Source: Ga0077527 sp945862135 (GTDB lineage Bacteria; Pseudomonadota; Gammaproteobacteria; Burkholderiales; SG8-41). From it: a stretch of 64,000 nt of DNA. Shown here one piece after another: positions 32,485 to 41,849 of this stretch. Below the pieces are notes generated by a model. That model saw nothing but the letters and a program-made list of their open reading frames with translations, was not told the origin of the DNA and ran no database searches. Position 1 is the first letter of the stretch; each line of letters begins with the position of its first letter. A program made the translations under genes and the position numbers. The stretch covers positions 1 to 64,000 of the forward strand of contig CAXNMF010000011.1 of NCBI GenBank assembly GCA_964203275.1, in the 5' to 3' direction.

Positions 32485-33801
32485 ATGACCGACATTCTTG
32501 TCAGACGGGTAGCTTCAGCGCTTGAAGCCTGCGACCTGCACGAATCCGCAAAAATTACGGTTGGCCTCAGCGGTGGCGTGGACTCGGTGGTGCTTCTGCA
32601 CATTCTGCGGCGTGGATTGCGTTTGCCGCCCAGGCAACTGTCCGCGATCCACGTCAATCACCAGATCAGCAATCATGCGGCATCCTGGGCGGCACATTGC
32701 CGCGGTTTTTGCCGCGCTCTCGGGGTCACGCTGAAAGTGATCAAAGTGGAAGTGCCGCGCGGCAACAGTACTGAAGCCGCGGCCCGTCACGCACGCCATG
32801 CGGTATTTGCGACAACTTCTGCGGACGTGGTGGCGCTGGCGCATAACCGCGACGACCAGGCGGAAACGCTGCTGCTGCAGTTGCTGCGTGGCGCCGGTCC
32901 TCGCGGACTGGCCGCGATGCCGGCCTTCCGGCCGGGGACGCCGGCATTCTGGCGGCCTCTGCTGGATGTGCCGCGCAGCGGGATTGAAGCCTATGCGCAG
33001 CGTCATGGCTTGAAGTGGGTTGAGGATGACAGCAATCTCGACCGCGGCTATCTGCGCAATTTCCTGCGACATGACGTGCTGCCGCTGATCTCCGGACGAG
33101 TGCCCGCTGTGGATGTGGTGCTGGCGCGCGCCGCGCGCCTGCAGGCGGAAGCGTCGGACTTGCTGGATGTGCTCGCGGTCCAGGATCTTGGTGCGGCTCA
33201 GTTGGGCACATCTATATCATTGAATTTATTGAGAAATATTCCTTCCCCCCGGGCGCGCAATGTATTGCGCTATTTCCTGCGCGACAACGGCCTGGCGATG
33301 CCTGATGCCGTGCGCCTTGAGGAAGTGCTGCGTCAGGCCCTGACGGCGCGCTCCGATGCGCGGGTTTGTGTCGACATTGGCGGTGTTGAGTTGCGGCGTT
33401 TTCGCGATGCATTGCATATTGTTCGGGCATTGCCCGGGGTGGCGGCGGACTTCAAGATTACCTGGCGCGGTCGTGCGCCGCTGGTGCTGCCGCAGCTCGG
33501 CGGCACCTTGAGTCTCCAGAGTTGCAAGGGCGGTGGCATTGCAGACCGGTGGTTACGGGCCGATTCGTTGACGGTGAAGGTCCGGCGCGGCGGAGAGACG
33601 CTGCGTTTGATCCCGGGTGGTCCCCGGCGGACGGTGCGCAATCTGCTGCAGGAGGCTGTGCTGGCGCCGTGGCAGCGCGAACGGCTGCCATTGATCTATC
33701 TGAATGACACGCTGGCGGCAGTTCCCGGTGTTGGCATTGACGAGCAGTTCCATGCGGCTGCCGGCCGGCGTGGCTGGCTGCCGGTCTGGCTGCCCGACTG
33801 A
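32485..33801 (+). CDS. tilS: tRNA(Ile)-lysidine synthase
   Basis: 438 aa. Makes lysidine at the wobble C of tRNA-Ile(CAU) so that AUA is read as Ile. The N-terminal PP-loop SGGVDSVVLLH binds ATP; HNRDDQAETLLLQLLRGAGPRGLAAM and DDSNLDRGYLRNFLRHDVLP are conserved substrate-binding blocks. The C-terminal TilS domain (LTVKVRRGGETLRLIPGG, LLQEAVLAPWQRERLPLIY) is present, so it is the long form. A short AT-rich patch at 33213–33240 inside the gene stands out from its GC-rich surroundings. Confidence 0.95.
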   Translation: MTDILVRRVASALEACDLHESAKITVGLSGGVDSVVLLHILRRGLRLPPRQLSAIHVNHQISNHAASWAAHCRGFCRALGVTLKVIKVEVPRGNSTEAAARHARHAVFATTSADVVALAHNRDDQAETLLLQLLRGAGPRGLAAMPAFRPGTPAFWRPLLDVPRSGIEAYAQRHGLKWVEDDSNLDRGYLRNFLRHDVLPLISGRVPAVDVVLARAARLQAEASDLLDVLAVQDLGAAQLGTSISLNLLRNIPSPRARNVLRYFLRDNGLAMPDAVRLEEVLRQALTARSDARVCVDIGGVELRRFRDALHIVRALPGVAADFKITWRGRAPLVLPQLGGTLSLQSCKGGGIADRWLRADSLTVKVRRGGETLRLIPGGPRRTVRNLLQEAVLAPWQRERLPLIYLNDTLAAVPGVGIDEQFHAAAGRRGWLPVWLPD

Positions 33802-33832
33802 CCGGATATTCCTTTTCGAGCACTTAGTTTGC

Positions 33833-33859
33833 CAAAGAGTAGGGGGTTTGCTACTCTGG
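33833..33859 (+). other. Inverted repeat between tilS and the TAXI binding-protein gene
   Basis: AGAGTAG (33837–33843) and CTACTCT (33851–33857) form a 7-bp stem, with CCA and TGG nearby. It lacks a T-run. It could end tilS transcription or be an operator for the transporter genes; the rest of 33802–33954 holds nothing else I can name. Confidence 0.3.
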
Positions 33860-33954
33860 CTTTGCTCGTTGTCGGGATGACAAAAAATACCGCGCGCACA
33901 AGTAGCGGTTCGCTCCCGACTCCATCAACGATTTGAAGCGAGGAGGATGTTCCG

Positions 33955-34959
33955 ATGCGGATTGCCAAAGTTTTGAAATTTGCCGTGGCCGCAGTTGCCG
34001 GCCTGACGTTTGCCGCGGGTGCTTATGCACAGGCGAAACCGAACCCGAACTGGCCCAAGAATCTGACGCTGGGTACTGCTTCGGTGGGCGGACTTTACTT
34101 CGTATACGGCCAGGTCTGGGCCAGTCTCGTCAACGAGAAAATCGGCACCAACATCAGTACGCAGCAGACCCAGGGTCCCAACCAGAACATCATTCTGACT
34201 GAATCGAAGCAGATTGATTTTGGCATGACGACAATGGGCATCGCGCTGCAAGCCTGGGAAGGCAAGGCGGCATGGACGCAGAACAAGCAGTATCGCAACA
34301 TCCGTGCGATTTTCCCGATGTATGACACGCCTTTCCATTTCGTTACGCTGGAAAAGAATCCGGTCAAATCGGTTGCTGATCTTGCTGGAAAAAAATCCGG
34401 CATCGGCCCGCGCGCCGGTACCTGCGGCACTTATTTCCCGCTGATGTTCAAGGCGCTGGGTATCAATACCACGATCCAGAACGGTCAAGCTTCGGATATG
34501 GGCGCAGGTCTGCAGGACGGCCTGATTGACGCATTCCCTTTCTGTGCCGGTGTGCCTATTCCGGTGTTCTCTGAACTGGAGACGACCAACAAGGTCCGCT
34601 TCTTCACGTTCAGTGCCGACGAGATCAAGAAGCTGAAAGCGGCGATGCCCGAGCTTTCCGATTCGGTGATCCCGAAAGGTACCTACAAGTCGCTCACCGA
34701 AGACCACAAGACTGTCGGCCTGTATAACTTTGCGATCGCAAACAAGGACGTGGCGGACGATCTGGTTTATGCCGTGGTCAAGGCGGTGCTCGAAAATAAT
34801 GCACAGATGATCAAAGGTCATGCTGCTTCCAAAGAGACTGTGCTGCAAAACTGGAATCGCAACGGTTTCCTGCCCTTCCATCCGGGCGCGATTCGTTACT
34901 TCAAGGAAAAAGGCATTACCGTGCCGAAGCATCTGATCCCGCCAGAATACAAGGGCTGA
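33955..34959 (+). CDS. TAXI-family TRAP transporter solute-binding protein
   Basis: 334 aa. Signal peptide to about residue 24 (GAYAQA), then the TAXI pattern LTLGTASVGGLYFVYGQVWASLVNEKIG with TQQTQGPNQNIILTESKQIDFGM. The typical tail DDLVYAVVKAVLENNAQM is present. ATG 33955 has GAGGAGG 9–15 bases upstream. It binds an organic solute (glutamate or other carboxylates in known cases) and hands it to the fused membrane protein encoded 75 bases downstream. A strong terminator lies between the two genes. Confidence 0.93.
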   Translation: MRIAKVLKFAVAAVAGLTFAAGAYAQAKPNPNWPKNLTLGTASVGGLYFVYGQVWASLVNEKIGTNISTQQTQGPNQNIILTESKQIDFGMTTMGIALQAWEGKAAWTQNKQYRNIRAIFPMYDTPFHFVTLEKNPVKSVADLAGKKSGIGPRAGTCGTYFPLMFKALGINTTIQNGQASDMGAGLQDGLIDAFPFCAGVPIPVFSELETTNKVRFFTFSADEIKKLKAAMPELSDSVIPKGTYKSLTEDHKTVGLYNFAIANKDVADDLVYAVVKAVLENNAQMIKGHAASKETVLQNWNRNGFLPFHPGAIRYFKEKGITVPKHLIPPEYKG

Positions 34960-34979
34960 TTTGTAATCTGCTGAATAAC

Positions 34980-35013
34980 CCGCACTGCGCGTAAGCACAG
35001 TGCGGTTTTTTTT
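34980..35013 (+). terminator. Rho-independent terminator between TAXI binding protein and permease
   Basis: CCGCACTG (34980–34987), a 10-base loop, CAGTGCGG (34998–35005), then eight T (35006–35013). Perfect 8-bp stem and textbook T-run. Partial read-through would give much more binding protein than permease, a usual need for such systems. Confidence 0.9.
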
Positions 35014-35034
35014 GTTCTTGACGAAGGATTAGGC

Positions 35035-37164
35035 ATGAGCGCGCCCACAGCAGAAGAAATAATCAAACCGCCAATGGCGGAAGAGGAATACGGCGGAAAC
35101 AAGCGCTTGCTGCATCGGTGGGAGACCATGCTGCTGGCCTTATTGTGCGTCGGGTTCACGCTGTTTCATCTTTATGTGCTGAACGTCTATTCGCTGGAAC
35201 CGCTGCTGTTCAGGGCAATCCATGTAGGTTGGGGCGGGGCAATTGGCTTCATGCTCTACTCCGCCGCCAATCGCGCCCAAGGTACGGGGGTACCATGGTA
35301 CGATTGGATACTTGTTATCGCGTCAGTGGCCTGCGCGATATACATCGTCATCGAACTGGATGGCCTGCTGTTCCGTGCGGGTGCCCAGTTCACTACCGGG
35401 GATGTCATCTCCGGTTTCATCGGTACTTTGCTGGTTCTTGAATTCACGCGCCGCGCCGCGGGTCTGGCGCTACCGATCATTGCAACAGTGTTCATCATTT
35501 ACTGTTTTGTCGGCCCGTGGATGCCCGGTGTTCTGGAACACAAGGGTTTTGAAATCCCGCGCTTTTTTACATACATCTACAGCGAATACGGGATTTTTGG
35601 CGTTACCACACAAGTCTCTTCGTCGTACATCATCCTGTTTGTCTGCTTCGCGGCTTTCCTGCAGGTATCCAAAGTCGGTGACTACATCAACGATCTGTGC
35701 AACTCCATGTTTGGCTGGGCTCGCGGTGGCCCGGCCAAGGCGGCCGTTGCTTCCGGCGTTCTTTTTGGTTCGATATCGGGTTCAGCCGTAGCCAATGTTG
35801 TTGCGTCCGGGATGGTGACCATTCCGATGATGCGCAAGGTCGGTTACGACAAACCCACTGCAGCGGCGATCGAAGCCACTTCATCGACAGGCGGGCAAAT
35901 TACGCCACCGGTGCTAGGAGCGGGTGCGTTTTTGATGGCGGAAATCACCGGCATTCCTTACGGCGAGATTGCGTTGGCGGCGGTGATTCCTGCGCTGCTG
36001 TTTTATATCGCCTGTTGGATCCATGTTGATCTCCACGCCATACGCCTGGGCCTTCGCGGTCTGCGCAAAGATGAACTGCCGCCGCTCTTCGAGATGCTGA
36101 AGCGCCTCTACCTGTTCTCACCGATTGTGGTGTTGGTGTGGGCGTTGCTGGAAGGCTATTCACCATTCCGTGCCGGCGGACTGGGTATATTGACTGCGTT
36201 GGTAGTGGGCTGGCTGGCGACGCGTTTTCGTGATCTGGAGCCTCCCGTGGCTGGGGCCGCGACGGCGACGCTGGGCCTTGAGTTTGCCACCGGACTGATG
36301 GTGCGCATCATTTCGTTGGTTGCGATCGGCGGCGCCGGTGTGCTGGTTGTCGTCTATGTGCCAAGATTGTTGGAAGGCATGATTGGTAATTGGGCCGGAT
36401 TTGTCGTCGCCTTCGCCTTGATTCTTGGTTTGTCCATCATGTTCGGCTGGCGTAAGACGCTCGAAGGGCTGAATCTGGCGGCCCGCGACACCATTCAGTT
36501 GATTGCCGTGTGCGCCTGTGCCGGCATCATTGTTGGTGTGGTGGCTCTAACCGGTATCGGCGGACGTTTTTCCGAGATGATCCTCGGCATCGCAGGCGCC
36601 AGCCAGTTGCTGGCAATGTTTTTTGCCGCAGGCGTCGCCCTGGTTCTTGGCATGGGAATGCCTACGACTGCTGCTTATGCGATTGCCGCCGCAGTAATTG
36701 CCCCGGGCCTAACCAAGATCGGCGTGCAACCGCTGGTGGCCCATTTGTTCATTTTCTATTTCGCAGTGATCTCGGCGATCACGCCGCCGGTTGCGCTGGC
36801 TTCGTTTGCCGCCGCGGGCATGTGTAATGCCGACCCTTGGAAAACCTCCTGGATTGCGCTGAAAATGGGGCTGGCGACCTTTCTGGTGCCGTTCATGTTC
36901 TATTACAGCCCTTTGTTGCTGCTCAAGGGCAACCCCGTGGATATCGCTCAAGCTTTTATTACTGCTTCAGTCGGTGTCTGGTTTCTGGCGGGTTCCACCG
37001 AAGGCTGGTTCGGCGGCAAACTGGCGATGCCATTGCGCGTGGTGATGTTCGGCGCCGCGTTGTGTCTCATCCATCCAGGGACCATTACCGACTTGATCGG
37101 CCTTGCCATCGGTGTGCCGATTTACCTGATGCAGCGCATCCGGTTGCGCGCTGCAGCGGGCTAG
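35035..37164 (+). CDS. Fused TRAP transporter permease (DctQM type, TAXI system)
   Basis: 709 aa. The N-terminal part (residues about 30–165) corresponds to the small DctQ subunit; the rest is the large DctM subunit, as is usual for TAXI systems. About 16 or more membrane segments. DctM landmarks: VSSSYIILFVCFAAFLQVSKVGDYI, VASGVLFGSISGSAVANVVASGMVTIPMM, EATSSTGGQITPPVLGAGAFLM, and the second repeat LGMGMPTTAAYAIAAAVIAPGL with SAITPPVALASFAAAGM. Sodium-driven uptake. Starts ATG 35035 after GAAGGATTAGGC. Confidence 0.95.
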   Translation: MSAPTAEEIIKPPMAEEEYGGNKRLLHRWETMLLALLCVGFTLFHLYVLNVYSLEPLLFRAIHVGWGGAIGFMLYSAANRAQGTGVPWYDWILVIASVACAIYIVIELDGLLFRAGAQFTTGDVISGFIGTLLVLEFTRRAAGLALPIIATVFIIYCFVGPWMPGVLEHKGFEIPRFFTYIYSEYGIFGVTTQVSSSYIILFVCFAAFLQVSKVGDYINDLCNSMFGWARGGPAKAAVASGVLFGSISGSAVANVVASGMVTIPMMRKVGYDKPTAAAIEATSSTGGQITPPVLGAGAFLMAEITGIPYGEIALAAVIPALLFYIACWIHVDLHAIRLGLRGLRKDELPPLFEMLKRLYLFSPIVVLVWALLEGYSPFRAGGLGILTALVVGWLATRFRDLEPPVAGAATATLGLEFATGLMVRIISLVAIGGAGVLVVVYVPRLLEGMIGNWAGFVVAFALILGLSIMFGWRKTLEGLNLAARDTIQLIAVCACAGIIVGVVALTGIGGRFSEMILGIAGASQLLAMFFAAGVALVLGMGMPTTAAYAIAAAVIAPGLTKIGVQPLVAHLFIFYFAVISAITPPVALASFAAAGMCNADPWKTSWIALKMGLATFLVPFMFYYSPLLLLKGNPVDIAQAFITASVGVWFLAGSTEGWFGGKLAMPLRVVMFGAALCLIHPGTITDLIGLAIGVPIYLMQRIRLRAAAG

Positions 37165-37217
37165 GGGCAACTCCACGCCGCGCGATTCTTGCGTATCCTC
37201 CGCGAAAGGCCTTGTTT

Positions 37218-37248
37218 TTACCGGGATTTTTCCCGGTAAGTCTCTTTT
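37218..37248 (+). terminator. Terminator after the TRAP permease
   Basis: TTACCGGGA (37218–37226), loop TTTT, TCCCGGTAA (37231–37239), then GTCTCTTTT. Perfect 9-bp stem, moderate T-run. It separates the transporter genes from ndk. Confidence 0.75.
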
Positions 37249-37310
37249 ATTCAAGGCGTTATCGTGCTATCCTTCCGGGTTATTTCAAACTCTGGAAGTA
37301 GGGGATATTC

Positions 37311-37737
37311 ATGGCTGTCGAACGCACGCTTTCCATCATCAAACCCGATGCCGTTGCCAAAAACGTGATCGGCCAGATTTATTCGCGCTTTGAAGGCGCC
37401 GGCCTGCGCATTGTTGCGGCACGCATGACCCAGCTGTCGAAAGCCCAAGCTGAAGGTTTTTATGCGGTGCACAAAGAGCGTCCGTTTTTCGGCGAACTCG
37501 TGGCATTCATGATTTCGGGCCCGGTGATGATCCAGGTGCTGGAAGGCGAGAACGCGATGCAGAAAAATCGCGACCTGATGGGCGCCACCGATCCCGAAGA
37601 AGGCAGACAAAGGCACGATCCGCGCCGACTTCGCCGACAGCATCGATGCCAACGCGGTGCACGGTTCCGATTCTGCGCAGAACGCAGCGATCGAAATAGC
37701 CTACTTTTTCCCCGCGCTCGAAGTGCATTCGCGCTGA
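37311..37737 (+). CDS. ndk: Nucleoside diphosphate kinase (frameshifted)
   Basis: Balances NTP pools by moving the gamma-phosphate between nucleotides. MAVERTLSIIKPDAVAKNVIGQIYSRFE is the family N-terminus. The written frame is normal to GATDPEE, then one extra G near 37603 shifts it. In the other frame follow ADKGTIRADFADSIDANAVHGSDSAQNAAIEIAYFF, with the catalytic His in NAVHGSD, ending HSR at 37737. Repaired length 141 aa, exactly the family norm. An essential-type gene broken by one base points to sequence error. It opens the betaproteobacterial ndk–rlmN block. Confidence 0.94.
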
Positions 37738-37764
37738 GCAAGGTGCGGGACGACCGGGCCATCC

Positions 37765-38898
37765 ATGTCACTCAACCTGCTGGGGCTTAACCGCGACCAG
37801 TTCGAGTCATGGTGCGCGGAGCATGGCGAGAAGCCGTTTCGCGCCCGGCAGATGATGCGCTGGATGCATCAATCCGGCGTCAGTGACTTTGGTCTGATGT
37901 CTGACGTGTCCCGCAGTTTTCGTGAGCAACTGGCCGGATGTGCGGTCATTGCTGCGCCCGAGGTGCTACGTGATACGACGGCGCCGGACGGCACCCGCAA
38001 ATGGCTTTTCAATGTCGGTACCGGCAATGCCATTGAGGCGGTGTACATCCCCGAGGGTGATGTTGACGATGAGGCCGCAGCGGAGGGTGTTGCCACCGGA
38101 CGTCGTTATCGCGGCACTTTGTGTATTTCCTCCCAGGCAGGTTGCGCCTTGGAGTGCTCTTTCTGCTCGACTGGCCGCCAGGGTTTTAATCGCAACCTGA
38201 CGACGGACGAGATTGTTGGCCAGCTCTGGCATGCCAGCCGCAGTCTGTCGCAGTCACTGGGTATCGAGCGCCCGATTACCAATGTGGTGATGATGGGTAT
38301 GGGCGAGCCCCTGGCGAATTTTGATAATGTGGTTTCGGCCATGCAACTGATGCTGGATGACCACGCGTACGGCATTTCCCGCCGCCGGTTGACGTTGTCG
38401 ACATCCGGTGTAGTGCCGGCGATGGATCGTTTGCGCGATGCCTGCCCTGTGGCATTGGCCGTCTCGCTGCATGCACCCAACGACGCTTTGCGTGATCAGC
38501 TGGTGCCGATCAATCGCAAGTATCCCATCAGGCAGTTGATGGACGCCTGTATCCGTTACATCGAGAAGGCGCCCCGAGATTTTGTGACTTTCGAATACGT
38601 CCTGCTCGCCGGTGTCAACGACAGTGTGGTCCAGGCGCGGGAGCTGGTGCAGACTGTCAAGCCCGTGCCTTGCAAGATCAATCTGATTCCGTTTAATCCT
38701 TTTCCCGATTCTGGCTATGATCGTTCTGCGGCGCCTTCAATTGCGGCATTCCGCGATGTTCTGCAGCAGTCCGGACTGACGACCACCGTACGCAAGACGC
38801 GCGGTGACACGATAGACGCAGCCTGTGGCCAGCTTGCGGGCCAGGTTCGCGACCGTACGCGACGGGTGCAACGTCGACTCGAGGGGAACAGGGCATGA
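37765..38898 (+). CDS. rlmN: 23S rRNA (A2503-C2)/tRNA (A37-C2) methyltransferase
   Basis: 377-aa radical SAM enzyme. The Fe-S motif CxxxCxxC is in GCALECSFCSTGRQGFNRNL. Other landmarks: FRARQMMRWMHQSGVSDF, MMGMGEPLANFDNVVSAM, SLHAPNDALRDQLVPINRKYP, FEYVLLAGVND, and the C-terminal TTVRKTRGDTIDAACGQLAG with the methyl-carrying Cys. Its stop overlaps the next start (ATGA). Confidence 0.97.
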   Translation: MSLNLLGLNRDQFESWCAEHGEKPFRARQMMRWMHQSGVSDFGLMSDVSRSFREQLAGCAVIAAPEVLRDTTAPDGTRKWLFNVGTGNAIEAVYIPEGDVDDEAAAEGVATGRRYRGTLCISSQAGCALECSFCSTGRQGFNRNLTTDEIVGQLWHASRSLSQSLGIERPITNVVMMGMGEPLANFDNVVSAMQLMLDDHAYGISRRRLTLSTSGVVPAMDRLRDACPVALAVSLHAPNDALRDQLVPINRKYPIRQLMDACIRYIEKAPRDFVTFEYVLLAGVNDSVVQARELVQTVKPVPCKINLIPFNPFPDSGYDRSAAPSIAAFRDVLQQSGLTTTVRKTRGDTIDAACGQLAGQVRDRTRRVQRRLEGNRA

Positions 38899-39713
38899 TT
38901 CGGCTTGAAAAAATAAAATATATGCGTGTGTTTGGTCTCGCGGCATTTCTCGGAGTCGTGGTTTTTCTGCAGGGTTGTGCCGGCACGGTTCAGGATTCAG
39001 CCGATCTGCAGCCGACAGTCAACACGACCGGCAACGAAAGCGATGCGCGAAATCGCGCGCGCATCCATACCGAATTGGCGGCCGGTTATTTTGAACTTGG
39101 CAATTTTGGCGTGGCCCTCGAGGAGGTCAGGGTTGCCGAGCAGTCGGATTCGAGTTACCCGCCAATCTACAATGTTGCAGGGCTGATTTATGCGGCACTG
39201 AAAGATGATCGCCGCGCCGAAGAAAACTTCAATCGCGCTTTGCGGCTTTCGCCTGCCGATCCCGATATCAACAATAATTACGGCATGTATCTGTGTCAGC
39301 GCGGCCGTGAGCCTGAAGGGATCAAGCTTTTGCTGGTGGCAGTGCAGAATCCGCTTTATCAAAATCCCGAGCGTTCATTTGTGAATGCCGGTGTTTGCGC
39401 GCGCCGACGTGGTGACAACGCTGCAGCCCAGGACTTTTTCCTGCGTGCAATTGCGGTGCGCCCTAATCAGCCACAAGCTCTTTATCAATTGGCTGATCTG
39501 GCTTACGCATCGGCTAATTATGCCGGGGCTCAGGGTTACCTGCGCCGACTTGCTCAAGCTGCGCAGGCCAATGCGGAGGTGTTGTGGCTGGCGATTCGCG
39601 TTGAACGCCGGATGGGCAATGCCATTGGTGAGGCCAGCTACACGCAACAACTGCGCAAGAATTTTCCGGAGTCGAAAGAGGCGGCTGCCTTGCAGGCAGA
39701 CCGGTTTGAATGA
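38895..39713 (+). CDS. pilW: Type IV pilus biogenesis/stability lipoprotein PilW (PilF)
   Basis: 272 aa. Lipoprotein signal with lipobox LQGC at about residue 28, so anchored in the outer membrane. TPR repeats follow (HTELAAGYFELGNFGVALEEVRVAEQ, YNVAGLIYAALKDDRRAEENFNRALRLSP, NNYGMYLCQRGREPEGIKLL and later units). It acts as pilotin for assembly of the PilQ secretin. The position between rlmN and rodZ is conserved in betaproteobacteria. Start and stop both overlap the neighbours by ATGA. Confidence 0.92.
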   Translation: MIRLEKIKYMRVFGLAAFLGVVVFLQGCAGTVQDSADLQPTVNTTGNESDARNRARIHTELAAGYFELGNFGVALEEVRVAEQSDSSYPPIYNVAGLIYAALKDDRRAEENFNRALRLSPADPDINNNYGMYLCQRGREPEGIKLLLVAVQNPLYQNPERSFVNAGVCARRRGDNAAAQDFFLRAIAVRPNQPQALYQLADLAYASANYAGAQGYLRRLAQAAQANAEVLWLAIRVERRMGNAIGEASYTQQLRKNFPESKEAAALQADRFE

Positions 39714-40555
39714 GTGAAGTCGAAGTTGCTTCTGAATCTGCGGTGCCGGTGGCCGAGCCGCGTCCCGGGCGCGTGCTTGCAGAAGCGCGCGGCAGTCGCA
39801 ATCAGACGATTGCGGAGATCGCTCAGCAGTTAAAGCTTTCTGCCAGTCAGGTTGAGGCACTGGAAGCCGACGACTATGCCCGGCTACCCGGTCCAGTGTT
39901 CGTGCGCGGTTTCGTGCGTAATTACGCGCGGCTGATGGATTTGGATGGCGAAGCGCTGGTGGCCCGGCTCTCGCTGCCGATGGATCCACTGGCAACGGGC
40001 GCAGCGCTTCCGCATTCACATAACATCCCGTTTCCGGATGGGCGTGGTCCGCGCTGGCCGATTTTTGCGGCGGCTGTTGCTGTTCTGGCCGCGATTGTCG
40101 TCTTGTTCGAGTTCATTTATTCCAGCTCGCCTGCCGGTGTTGATCCGGTGCCGGTTCCAAAAGCGGAATCGGTTCAGCCTGGAATGATGACGAAGCCCCA
40201 GGATACCCCGCAGCTTGCACCGGTTCAGTTGCCGGTCGCGGAGCCTTCGGCATCTGCGGTAACTGAGCCTGCGGTGGAACCTGTGTCGTCAGAGGCGGCA
40301 CCGGCGAAACTCGCAGGATTCGCGGAAGTGCAGATGGTTTTTGAAGCGCAATCGTGGGTCGAGGTGCGGGATCGGGATGACCGAATCGTGTTTTCGCAGC
40401 TTAATCCTGCCGGTGCCGTTCAGAATGTTCAGGCCCAGGCACCGCTGAATGTCGTTATAGGCAATGCGAGCGGGGTTCGTGTGAAATACAACGGCAAACC
40501 GGTTGACCTGGCGCCGCATACCCGCGTCGAAGTGGCTCGCCTTACTCTGGACTGA
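39710..40555 (+). CDS. rodZ: Cytoskeleton protein RodZ
   Basis: 281 aa. Cytoplasmic helix-turn-helix domain (residues about 20–85: RGSRNQTIAEIAQQLKLSASQVEALEADDYARLPGPVFVRGFVRNYARLM), one membrane segment (about 115–138), a Pro/Ala-rich periplasmic linker and a C-terminal DUF4115 domain (FEAQSWVEVRDRDDRIVFSQLNPAG). Links MreB to the cell wall machinery and so sets cell shape. Translationally coupled to pilW; ispG follows after six bases. Confidence 0.92.
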   Translation: MSEVEVASESAVPVAEPRPGRVLAEARGSRNQTIAEIAQQLKLSASQVEALEADDYARLPGPVFVRGFVRNYARLMDLDGEALVARLSLPMDPLATGAALPHSHNIPFPDGRGPRWPIFAAAVAVLAAIVVLFEFIYSSSPAGVDPVPVPKAESVQPGMMTKPQDTPQLAPVQLPVAEPSASAVTEPAVEPVSSEAAPAKLAGFAEVQMVFEAQSWVEVRDRDDRIVFSQLNPAGAVQNVQAQAPLNVVIGNASGVRVKYNGKPVDLAPHTRVEVARLTLD

Positions 40556-40561
40556 AGCAGC

Positions 40562-41827
40562 ATGACTTCCTGTCTACCCTCACATGGCCCTGCGTCGCGC
40601 CGACAAAGTACGGCCGTCGCTGTCGGCAACGTAGTTGTCGGCGGCGGTGCGCCGATTGTCGTGCAGTCGATGACAAATACCGATACTGCAGATATTTCCG
40701 CTACGGTTGAACAGGTCGCTGCACTGGCCAGAGCCGGTTCCGAAGTGGTGCGCGTGACGGTTAATAACGCCGAAGCGGCGGCTGCAGTTCCGGTGATTCG
40801 TGATGCGCTCGACAAACGCGGTGTGAACGTACCCCTGGTGGGGGATTTTCATTTCAACGGGCATCGCCTGCTGACCCAGCATCCGGCCTGTGCCGAGGCG
40901 CTGGCCAAGTTGCGCATCAATCCCGGCAATGTGGGTAAGGGTGCAAAGCGCGATGAACAGTTCGCGACGATGATTGATTTTGCCTGTCGGCTGAATAAAC
41001 CGGTGCGCATTGGCGTTAACTGGGGAAGTCTTGACCAGGAACTGCTGGCACGCCTGATGGATGAAAACGGCCGCCTTGCGCAGCCACGCGACGCGGCGGT
41101 GGTCATGCGCGATGCGCTGGTGACCTCAGCACTTGAAAGTGCAGGTCAGGCAGAGGCTTTGGGATTGCCGCATGACCGCATCGTGCTGTCGTGCAAGGTC
41201 AGTGGCGTGCAGGATCTGATTGCGGTGTACCGAGATCTCGCGTCGCGTTGTGACTATCCGCTGCATCTCGGCTTGACCGAGGCCGGCATGGGTTCCAAAG
41301 GCATCGTGGCCTCAACGGCGGCGATGGCGGTGCTGTTGCAGGAGGGTATCGGCGATACCGTTCGCGTGTCATTAACTCCGGAGCCGGGCGGTGACCGCAC
41401 GCGCGAGGTGATCGTTGCGCAGGAAATGCTGCAGACCATGGGACTGCGTTCGTTTGCACCGATGGTGATTGCCTGTCCCGGTTGCGGACGCACGACCAGC
41501 ACGGTATTTCAGGAACTGGCCGACCGGATACAAGGTTATCTGCGCGCGCAGATGCCGGAGTGGCGCGGGCGTTATCCCGGCGTCGAAAACATGCATGTTG
41601 CAGTCATGGGCTGTGTCGTCAACGGACCTGGTGAAAGCAAGCAGGCCAATATCGGCATCAGCCTTCCGGGTTCCGGTGAAACGCCGGTGGCGCCGGTGTT
41701 TGTTGATGGCGTGAAGACAGTGACGCTTAAAGGCGATCACATTGCCGAAGAATTCCAGCGCATTGTTGATCAGTATGTGCGCGATCATTACGGTTCCGCT
41801 GGAGCGTCGGCAGCGGCCGTGCGCTGA
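40562..41827 (+). CDS. ispG: 4-hydroxy-3-methylbut-2-enyl diphosphate synthase
   Basis: 421 aa. Penultimate enzyme of the MEP isoprenoid pathway, a 4Fe-4S protein using flavodoxin. N-terminal TIM barrel (GGGAPIVVQSMTNTDTADISATVEQVAAL, NPGNVGKGAKRDE, GVNWGSLDQELL) and C-terminal Fe-S domain with Cys in ACPGCGRTTS and GCVVNGPGESKQANIG. The bacterial betaproteobacterial form carries an insert in the middle, consistent with 421 aa. Located between rodZ and hisS as in most proteobacteria. Confidence 0.96.
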   Translation: MTSCLPSHGPASRRQSTAVAVGNVVVGGGAPIVVQSMTNTDTADISATVEQVAALARAGSEVVRVTVNNAEAAAAVPVIRDALDKRGVNVPLVGDFHFNGHRLLTQHPACAEALAKLRINPGNVGKGAKRDEQFATMIDFACRLNKPVRIGVNWGSLDQELLARLMDENGRLAQPRDAAVVMRDALVTSALESAGQAEALGLPHDRIVLSCKVSGVQDLIAVYRDLASRCDYPLHLGLTEAGMGSKGIVASTAAMAVLLQEGIGDTVRVSLTPEPGGDRTREVIVAQEMLQTMGLRSFAPMVIACPGCGRTTSTVFQELADRIQGYLRAQMPEWRGRYPGVENMHVAVMGCVVNGPGESKQANIGISLPGSGETPVAPVFVDGVKTVTLKGDHIAEEFQRIVDQYVRDHYGSAGASAAAVR

Positions 41828-41849
41828 ACGGACGGGACGTCAAAAGACT

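Noticed and set aside
33213..33240. A further copy of the AT-rich element inside tilS.
   Set aside because: The match is weak and lies in conserved coding sequence (SISLNLLRNIPS); chance is sufficient.
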